Positions 1 through 4,341 of a DNA stretch of 6,761 bases are shown piece by piece. The DNA is from an uncultured Collinsella sp. (GTDB lineage: Bacteria > Actinomycetota > Coriobacteriia > Coriobacteriales > Coriobacteriaceae), in the NCBI GenBank assembly GCA_900762015.1, contig CAAFEX010000105.1, positions 1-6,761 on the forward strand, given 5' to 3'. The notes below the pieces were generated by a model. The model worked only from the letters and a program-made list of their open reading frames with translations, made no database searches and was not told where the DNA came from. The translations under genes and the position numbers were made by a program. Each line of letters begins with the position of its first letter. Position 1 is the stretch's first letter.

Positions 1-101
1 ACCTCGGCCACCTTAATCGACTGCACCGGAGTTGTCGCCATAAGTTCAAAGACGGCATCCTCGATCCGTGAAGCAATATCGTTTTGAGCGTTCAGTGACA
101 T
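1..101 (-). CDS. TetR-family-like transcriptional regulator, N-terminal fragment
   Basis: Only the first 33 codons are inside the window and the gene continues past the left edge. The visible protein reads MSLNAQNDIASRIEDAVFEL and goes on with MATTPVQSIKVAE. That is the layout of the first helices of a TetR-type DNA-binding domain: a basic/amphipathic helix (R-I-x-D-A-x-F-E-L-M), a short turn, then the 'x-x-I-x-V-x-E' start of the helix-turn-helix. The ATG at 101 is well supported by a near-perfect Shine-Dalgarno (AGGGGAGG on the minus strand, 107-114), 5 nt from the start. It begins 28 nt after the stop of the phosphopantetheinyl transferase on the same strand, so the two are probably co-transcribed. 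Ligand and targets cannot be told from this fragment; other small HTH families remain possible. Confidence 0.6.
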   Translation of the reverse strand, partial: MSLNAQNDIASRIEDAVFELMATTPVQSIKVAE

Positions 102-129
102 GGCGGCCTCCCCTATTGACAATTGGCTC

Positions 130-759
130 CTATGCTACCCGAAAGGCATGCTCCTTGACGACGATACGAGGCTTAGAGCGTGCCGCACAAGAGATGACGC
201 AGCGACCGTATGTCACCGACGAAGTATTCCATCCGCCGGGCATGCCATCTTTGCGAGGGTCAATCGAAAACCCGACGCCTTCAGCCTTGAGGATGGCCTC
301 GATGCGCGTCCACGTCTGACTCATGCGAAGATTGCGTTCTTGCAAATTGGGAGCAGCGTTAATCCACGCGCGCTCGTCGTCGTTCACCATACGCCCAACC
401 GCAACGGGAGCAATCTCATCGATCGCCTCGATATCCACGCCAATAGGTCCTCCGACCGACCGAGCAACATCGGAAACAGCGAGGACGGCCACACTTCCGC
501 CATGTGAAATGGAAATAGAGGGCGCCTCCCCATCCGCAAGCTCGATCTTGCCGAAAGCAGAACGCGCAAGCTGGGTGTCGTCGAAGACACCCAGGGCGTC
601 GCGAAGTAGCAGACCCACGCCTGCAGCTTCCCTCCGAGACGCAATTGGGAGATCACCGTTGGAAGCACGTAAGGCATAGCGTCCCGCGATTAATGCCATA
701 TCAACGGTCTCGTCGAGATCGATCGCAGAAACGTCAACGAGATGTACGGTTATATTCAA
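130..759 (-). CDS. 4'-phosphopantetheinyl transferase, Sfp-type (short)
   Basis: Predicted to move the phosphopantetheine arm of coenzyme A onto a carrier-protein serine in the cytoplasm. From the TTG at 759 the protein has 209 residues. Family motifs are visible in order: ISHGG with His86, GVDIE with the metal-binding Asp109 and Glu111, and W-T-R-I-E-A-I-L-K with Trp150, Glu154 and Lys158. The lysine that usually precedes the catalytic Glu (Lys-Glu in Sfp) is Ile153 here, an odd substitution. I chose TTG 759 because the N-terminus (MNITVHLVDVSAID) fits the family's first beta strand and a G-run lies about 10 nt upstream. TTG 768 and ATG 699 (which would remove that strand) are alternatives. 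The frame stays open upstream through two tRNA genes, but that is an artefact. No carrier-protein, polyketide or nonribosomal-peptide gene is visible, so the substrate is unknown. Confidence 0.82.
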   Translation of the reverse strand: MNITVHLVDVSAIDLDETVDMALIAGRYALRASNGDLPIASRREAAGVGLLLRDALGVFDDTQLARSAFGKIELADGEAPSISISHGGSVAVLAVSDVARSVGGPIGVDIEAIDEIAPVAVGRMVNDDERAWINAAPNLQERNLRMSQTWTRIEAILKAEGVGFSIDPRKDGMPGGWNTSSVTYGRCVISCAARSKPRIVVKEHAFRVA

Positions 760-857
760 AATGGTCAACCCCCACTCGATTGAGATGACAAGGCTAAACA
801 GACGCTTAGAACCGCTCTTTCCTGAATCGAGATACCTTTTGCCGCGATTTGGCGACG

Positions 858-893
858 TAAAACAAAACAGCCCAGAGGCAAGGCCTCTGAGCT
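858..893 (-). terminator. Intrinsic terminator of the tRNA-Gly/tRNA-Val operon
   Basis: On the minus strand an 11-bp stem (AGCTCAGAGGC pairing with GCCTCTGGGCT, one G-U) closes a 3-nt loop and is followed by GTTTTGTTTTA. It starts 9 nt after the CCA end of tRNA-Val and separates the tRNA operon from the transferase gene. Confidence 0.9.
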
Positions 894-902
894 GCGAACA
901 TT

Positions 903-977
903 TGGTGGGCGTTAGAAGATTTGAACTTCTGACCTCTTCCGTGTCAGGGAAGCGCTCTCCCCCTGAGCTAAACGCCC
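903..977 (-). tRNA. tRNA-Val (anticodon GAC)
   Basis: A 75-nt gene folds into a full cloverleaf. The acceptor stem is GGGCGTT/AACGCCC, the discriminator is A, and the CCA is encoded at 903-905. The anticodon stem CTTCC/GGAAG encloses the loop CTGACAC, giving anticodon GAC, which reads GUC/GUU valine codons. The T arm is AGAAG-TTCAAAT-CTTCT. It lies 3 nt downstream of tRNA-Gly and is the second gene of a two-tRNA operon. Confidence 0.97.
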
Positions 978-980
978 AAA

Positions 981-1056
981 TGGAGCGGACAACGGGGCTC
1001 GAACCCGCGACCCCAACCTTGGCAAGGTTGTGCTCTACCAACTGAGCCATGTCCGC
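981..1056 (-). tRNA. tRNA-Gly (anticodon GCC), copy 1
   Basis: A 76-nt cloverleaf with acceptor stem GCGGACA/TGTCCGC, D stem GCTC/GAGC, anticodon stem CAACC/GGTTG around the loop TTGCCAA (anticodon GCC), T arm GCGGG-TTCGAGC-CCCGT, discriminator T and encoded CCA. It is the first gene of the Gly-Val operon. It is identical base for base to the two tRNA-Gly genes at 3110-3185 and 3336-3411. Confidence 0.98.
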
Positions 1057-1068
1057 TTACGAGGATTA

Positions 1069-1097
1069 ATCTTACGTGATGCCCGCATCCTATGCAA
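1069..1097 (-). promoter_or_regulatory. Promoter of the tRNA-Gly/tRNA-Val operon
   Basis: The minus strand carries a -35 TTGCAT (1092-1097), a 17-nt spacer and a -10 TAAGAT (1069-1074), 12 nt before the 5' end of tRNA-Gly. An A/T-rich dyad at 1099-1116 (AACTTTT/AAAAGTT around 4 nt) lies directly upstream of the -35. It can act as an UP-like element or a regulator site. The same arrangement precedes the tRNA-Gly gene at 3336. Confidence 0.85.
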
Positions 1098-1197
1098 GAA
1101 CTTTTTTTGAAAAGTTTTGCGACGCCCTCGTGAACCTCGCGAAGACATCAGCCACCACGGAAGGCGCAGGCAAACGCAAACTCGCCGCAAGAGGCCT

Positions 1198-2931
1198 CTA
1201 CATCTCACCGAGCATGATCCAGGCAGAGCTGTCCTGCGCGAGCCTGCCGTCTGCAAGCGGTGATGAGGTGAGCAGGACCCTGCCCGCCGGCAGTTCCACG
1301 GGCGCTGCGCCGAAGTTCGTCACACACGCCCAGCCGTTGTCGCGGCGATAGGCGATGACGCCGCCCTCAGCACCCTCGGCACCATCCGCAAGGCCGGTGC
1401 GCCCGTCAAGATCGAGCCACGCAAGATCGTTGGCGCACCTGCGCAGCTTGCGCCGCAGCCAGAGGGCGTCACGATAGAGCGCAAGCATCGATGTCGGGTC
1501 CGCTTCTTCCCTATCGGCAGCGTAATCGGAAAACCATGCAGGCTGCGGCAGATGGGGCGCCGCATCGGCGTCCGCAGGCGAAAACCCAAACGATCCGCCC
1601 TGCGCGGGATCGTCCGCCGCTACCCATGGCAGGGGCACACGACAGCCGTCGCGCCCCTTCTCGCGCTTCGGTCCGTGCGTATTGGTCGCAGTAGGATCTT
1701 CGAGTGCAGCCCACGGAATGTCAGCCACCTCAAAAAGACCGAGCTCCTCACCCTGATACACGTATGCCGAGCCCGGAAGCGCCAGTTCAAGCAAAAGGGC
1801 CGCCCGCGCGCGGCGCTCGCCGAGTTCACGGTCCTCGTAATAAGACGACCCGTCGCGTAAGAGCCAGTCGAGCGCAATCTGATGGTAGCGCGTCGCCTTG
1901 ATTTGCGGCAGGGCATAGCGTGTCGCCACGCGCGGCACGTCATGGTTGGAGAGTACCCAGGTCGAGGCGGAATCGGATTCGATGGCCGCCTTCAAGCCCT
2001 CCTCGATTGCAGCGTGCATGTCATCATAGGTCCAAATGGCCTTGGCGAACTCAAAGTTGAATGTCTGGCCAAGCTCGCTGGGGCGCGCGTAAAGATACTG
2101 GCGCTCGGGCAGCACCCACGCCTCGGCAACGGCGCTGCGCGGCGGGTTATAGCGGTCGAACACGCGGCGCCACTCGCGATAGATCTCGTGGACCTCGTTG
2201 CGGTCCCACAGCGGATGGGTGCCGTCGTCAACCATGTCATCGCCCTCGGCGAGATGCCACCGGTCGAGGTCATCGCGGTCGAGATCCTTGGCAAGACCGT
2301 GCGCCACATCAATGCGAAAGCCATCGACGCCTCGATCGCTCCAAAATGTCAGGACGTCGCAAAAGAACGCGTGAACCTCGGGGCATGACCAGTCAAAGTC
2401 CGGCTGCTCGGGCGTAAACATGTGCAGATACCACCGACCGTCCGCAACACGCGTCCAGGCGGGGCCGCCAAAGTTGGCATTCCAATTGGTGGGAGGCAGC
2501 TCGCCATGTTCGCCGCGACCATCGCGGAAGATATAACGGGCACGCTCGGGCGATCCGGGGCCGGCGGCAAGAGCGGCTTTGAACCAGGGGTGCTGGTTGG
2601 ATGAATGGTTAGGCACGATGTCGACGATGACCTTGATGCCGCGCGCGTGAGCCGCAGCGATCATGTCATCGAAGTCGTCAAGCGAGCCGAGACGTGGGTC
2701 GACATCGCAGTAGTCCGCCACATCATAGCCGCCATCGACAAGAGGCGAAGGGTAAAACGGGCTCAGCCAGATGGCCTCGATACCCAGCCGCTCAAGATAG
2801 TCCATCTGCTGGGTAATGCCCGCGATATCGCCCAGACCCGAACCAGTCGAATCCTTAAACGAGCGCGGGTAGATCTGATAGATCGCGGCATCGGACATCC
2901 ATGAGCGCGAAGAAGACTTTTCTGTAGCCAT
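1198..2931 (-). CDS. GH13-family alpha-glucosidase (oligo-1,6-glucosidase/maltase type)
   Basis: A 577-residue cytoplasmic glycoside hydrolase with no signal peptide, predicted to release glucose from the non-reducing ends of short malto- or isomalto-oligosaccharides. The GH13 barrel signature regions are all present: region I DIVPNH (Asp104, His109), the QPDFDW segment (176-181), region II GFRIDVAHG with the nucleophile Asp208 and Arg206, region III with acid/base Glu270 (V-A-E-A-W), and region IV LSNHD (Asn329, His330, Asp331). The GRDGCRVPLPW stretch (426-436) is typical of actinobacterial alpha-glucosidases, and a C-terminal beta domain follows. Val209 after the nucleophile is the residue linked to alpha-1,6 activity in some relatives, so the linkage preference is open. 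The ATG at 2931 has an AGGGAG Shine-Dalgarno 9-10 nt upstream. The frame is open up to 3405 only because it runs through tRNA genes. No transporter or sugar regulator is adjacent. Confidence 0.92.
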   Translation of the reverse strand: MATEKSSSRSWMSDAAIYQIYPRSFKDSTGSGLGDIAGITQQMDYLERLGIEAIWLSPFYPSPLVDGGYDVADYCDVDPRLGSLDDFDDMIAAAHARGIKVIVDIVPNHSSNQHPWFKAALAAGPGSPERARYIFRDGRGEHGELPPTNWNANFGGPAWTRVADGRWYLHMFTPEQPDFDWSCPEVHAFFCDVLTFWSDRGVDGFRIDVAHGLAKDLDRDDLDRWHLAEGDDMVDDGTHPLWDRNEVHEIYREWRRVFDRYNPPRSAVAEAWVLPERQYLYARPSELGQTFNFEFAKAIWTYDDMHAAIEEGLKAAIESDSASTWVLSNHDVPRVATRYALPQIKATRYHQIALDWLLRDGSSYYEDRELGERRARAALLLELALPGSAYVYQGEELGLFEVADIPWAALEDPTATNTHGPKREKGRDGCRVPLPWVAADDPAQGGSFGFSPADADAAPHLPQPAWFSDYAADREEADPTSMLALYRDALWLRRKLRRCANDLAWLDLDGRTGLADGAEGAEGGVIAYRRDNGWACVTNFGAAPVELPAGRVLLTSSPLADGRLAQDSSAWIMLGEM

Positions 2932-2932
2932 G

Positions 2933-2985
2933 GGGCGTATCTCCCTTGCAACGAGGTTATGCGAGATGCCCACGATGATACGCCC
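2933..2985 (-). promoter_or_regulatory. Inverted repeat and possible -10 in the alpha-glucosidase leader
   Basis: A perfect 9-bp inverted repeat, GGGCGTATC (2977-2985 on the minus strand) and GATACGCCC (2933-2941), is separated by 35 nt. The near arm lies between the Shine-Dalgarno and the ATG and overlaps the end of the SD. The far arm overlaps TATCAT (2975-2980), a 5-of-6 match to a -10 box; the best -35 I find (TTGCCG) needs a long 19-nt spacer, so the promoter call is weak. The repeat could be a paired operator or an RNA stem that hides the ribosome-binding site. Confidence 0.5.
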
Positions 2986-3071
2986 AAAGCGTACATTCGC
3001 GGCAAACAACGCCACAGCCACGACCCAAAACGCTCGCTCCCTCTCGGGTTCGAGCCCATGCGATGGGTACG

Positions 3072-3101
3072 AAAAAGCCCGGCTACCGTAGTAGTCGGGC
3101 T
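3072..3101 (-). terminator. Intrinsic terminator after the last tRNA-Gly of the Gly-Cys-Gly run
   Basis: On the minus strand AGCCCG pairs with CGGGCT. Inside this stem a single A/C mismatch is followed by CTAC/GTAG around a TACG loop. The U-tract is TTTTT. It begins 8 nt after the tRNA CCA end and insulates the tRNA run from the alpha-glucosidase gene. Confidence 0.88.
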
Positions 3102-3109
3102 GCTGCGTT

Positions 3110-3185
3110 TGGAGCGGACAACGGGGCTCGAACCCGCGACCCCAACCTTGGCAAGGTTGTGCTCTACCAACTGAGCCATGTCCGC
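3110..3185 (-). tRNA. tRNA-Gly (anticodon GCC), copy 2
   Basis: A 76-nt gene with encoded CCA, identical in sequence to 981-1056 and 3336-3411; the anticodon loop is TTGCCAA. It starts only 4 nt after the U-tract of the terminator that follows tRNA-Cys, and I see no separate promoter in front of it. It therefore probably depends on read-through from the promoter at 3424-3452. Confidence 0.98.
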
Positions 3186-3189
3186 ATAT

Positions 3190-3218
3190 GTAAAACAAAA
3201 CGGGCGCCGGAGCGCCCG
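3190..3218 (-). terminator. Intrinsic terminator between tRNA-Cys and tRNA-Gly
   Basis: On the minus strand a perfect 7-bp GC-rich stem (CGGGCGC/GCGCCCG) with a 4-nt loop is followed by TTTTGTTTTA. It starts 9 nt after the tRNA-Cys CCA and ends 4 nt before the next tRNA-Gly, so it sits inside an apparent operon. Confidence 0.88.
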
Positions 3219-3227
3219 GATGTTGCC

Positions 3228-3301
3228 TGGAGGCGAAGCCCGGATTCGAACCGGGGGTAAAGGCTTTGCAGGCCTCTGCCTTACCACTTGGCCACTTCGC
3301 C
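3228..3301 (-). tRNA. tRNA-Cys (anticodon GCA)
   Basis: A 74-nt cloverleaf with acceptor stem GGCGAAG/CTTCGCC, D stem GCC/GGC, anticodon stem GAGGC/GCCTT (one G-U) around the loop CTGCAAA (anticodon GCA), T arm CCCGG-TTCGAAT-CCGGG, discriminator T and encoded CCA. It sits between two identical tRNA-Gly genes. Its 5' end is 1 nt from the U-tract of the preceding terminator. Confidence 0.97.
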
Positions 3302-3302
3302 G

Positions 3303-3325
3303 AAAAAGGACCGCCTAAACGGTCC
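3303..3325 (-). terminator. Terminator-like hairpin between tRNA-Gly and tRNA-Cys
   Basis: On the minus strand a 6-bp stem (GGACCG/CGGTCC) with a 6-nt loop is followed by TTTTT. It lies 10 nt after the CCA of tRNA-Gly, and only one base separates its U-tract from the 5' end of tRNA-Cys. It may stop a fraction of transcripts or mark a processing boundary. Confidence 0.78.
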
Positions 3326-3335
3326 GGAAATGCAA

Positions 3336-3411
3336 TGGAGCGGACAACGGGGCTCGAACCCGCGACCCCAACCTTGGCAAGGTTGTGCTCTACCAACTGA
3401 GCCATGTCCGC
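3336..3411 (-). tRNA. tRNA-Gly (anticodon GCC), copy 3
   Basis: A 76-nt gene with encoded CCA, identical to the other two tRNA-Gly genes of the window. It is the first gene of the Gly-Cys-Gly run, with its promoter directly upstream at 3424-3452. Confidence 0.98.
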
Positions 3412-3423
3412 TTGCGGGTTATT

Positions 3424-3452
3424 AATTTACGCGAGTTGTCCAAAAGACGCAA
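3424..3452 (-). promoter_or_regulatory. Promoter of the tRNA-Gly/Cys/Gly run
   Basis: The minus strand carries a -35 TTGCGT (3447-3452), a 17-nt spacer and a -10 TAAATT (3424-3429), 12 nt before the 5' end of tRNA-Gly. Directly upstream lies an A/T dyad (TTTTTTGAAAAAA, 3457-3469). With the flanking CAAG and CTTG it forms a longer imperfect palindrome reaching into the -35. Spacer, distance to the tRNA and the AAAAAAGT-N-CTTGC core all match the promoter at 1069-1097. Confidence 0.85.
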
Positions 3453-3516
3453 GTACTTTTTTCAAAAAACTTGTCTGCCGCATGTTCTTAGTAGCTAAAC
3501 GCGCTAAAGCGATTGG

Positions 3517-4263
3517 CTAGGCACACGATTCCAGCGCTCCGCTAAACAGCTTCACCATCTGTACGCGCGTGCCGGCGCCGTCCGTACGACGAGCAACCTC
3601 CACGTTATCGACGAGCATACGCATAAGCTTGATGCCACGGCCGCGCTCCTCGGATGCGACCGGCTCGCTCGTTTCATCGATAGAATAGCCGGCACCTCGA
3701 TCAAGCACCTCAACCACAACGCGATCGCCATAGGCCTGAACCGTCAGGACGCACCCGATACCGCCCGCATGGTCATAGGCATTACCCAGCGCCTCCCCCG
3801 ACGCCAATGCGACATCGTAGCGCTCGTCACGGCGCAACGGAAGCGATTCAAGGAGTTCGGCGATGCGATGTCGGTAGTATGGAAGATTCTCGATACCCTG
3901 ACGGACCTCGACGCTCTTACTCCAGCGAGGCAGCTCCCCCACCGGAATGGCGGGAATAGACTCCCGTGCCGGCCCCGCGACATGAAGGATATCGACAAGA
4001 CGAGCAATCTCCAAAAAGCGAACAACTTCACCCGATGCATTGACGAGCGAAAGCAGGCCTTCTCGCCTCATGAGCTCACGAGCGCGCGTAAGCAGGAATG
4101 CCAAGCCCGTCGAATCGATAAAGCTAACAGCCTGACAGTTGATGACAACACGACGCACGCCGCGGCCAATCAAAGCATCCAACCGCCGACGCAGCGCAGG
4201 CACCGTGGCGATGTCGATATCGCCTGGTGGCGTCAAAACCGCTATGTCATTCCACTCATTCAT
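3517..4263 (-). CDS. STAS anti-anti-sigma domain fused to GHKL serine-kinase (anti-sigma) domain
   Basis: A 248-residue cytoplasmic protein joining the two halves of a partner switch. Residues 1-100 are a STAS domain like RsbV/SpoIIAA, with the phospho-acceptor motif FIDSTG (Ser51). Residues about 115-243 are an RsbW/SpoIIAB-like ATPase: N box SGEALGNAYDHA (Glu157, Asn161), G1 DRGAG (Asp188, Gly190, Gly192), G2 RGRGI (208-210) and GAGT (229-232). By family knowledge the kinase half binds a sigma factor or phosphorylates a STAS serine. In the fusion it could act on its own Ser51, which is inference. It starts 78 nt after the sensor phosphatase and is likely co-transcribed with it. The ATG at 4263 fits the usual STAS N-terminus, with GGGGA about 11 nt upstream; TTG 4281 would add six residues. 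No sigma factor lies nearby, so the output is unknown. Confidence 0.88.
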   Translation of the reverse strand: MNEWNDIAVLTPPGDIDIATVPALRRRLDALIGRGVRRVVINCQAVSFIDSTGLAFLLTRARELMRREGLLSLVNASGEVVRFLEIARLVDILHVAGPARESIPAIPVGELPRWSKSVEVRQGIENLPYYRHRIAELLESLPLRRDERYDVALASGEALGNAYDHAGGIGCVLTVQAYGDRVVVEVLDRGAGYSIDETSEPVASEERGRGIKLMRMLVDNVEVARRTDGAGTRVQMVKLFSGALESCA

Positions 4264-4341
4264 ACGACCATGGTTCCCCAAAAAAGCCCACTCGATGCAT
4301 TCGTTTCCCCAACCGTACGGATTCAGCCCGCCCAGCGTCGT

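Noticed and set aside
760..1050. Upstream extension of the transferase frame
   Set aside because: It translates tRNA-Gly, tRNA-Val and their terminator. The same translated tRNA-Gly peptide (MAQLVEHNLAKVG) opens the false alpha-glucosidase extension, which shows it is an artefact.
1057..1197. Terminator for the alpha-glucosidase
   Set aside because: Short palindromes occur (AGAGGCCTCT, and the A/T dyad at 1099-1116), but none is a stable stem followed directly by a U-tract. The dyad is better explained by the tRNA promoter.
1882..2388. Long open frame on the plus strand inside the alpha-glucosidase gene
   Set aside because: It is the antisense shadow of a GC-rich gene with all GH13 motifs on the minus strand. 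It has no recognisable domain or RBS.
3046..3057. GGGTTCGAGCCC on the plus strand, resembling a tRNA T arm or an integration-site remnant
   Set aside because: The match to the tRNA-Gly T arm is short, in the opposite orientation and without an acceptor or anticodon arm nearby. No integrase is present.
1198..3405. A 735-codon minus-strand frame that extends the alpha-glucosidase upstream
   Set aside because: The extra N-terminus is translated tRNA-Gly and tRNA-Cys sequence. The GH13 family start, with a good Shine-Dalgarno, is at 2931.
4264..4341. Possible terminator between the phosphatase and the STAS/kinase gene (GGGC followed by TTTTTT)
   Set aside because: I could not find a matching stem upstream of the T-run, so the two genes are treated as one transcript.
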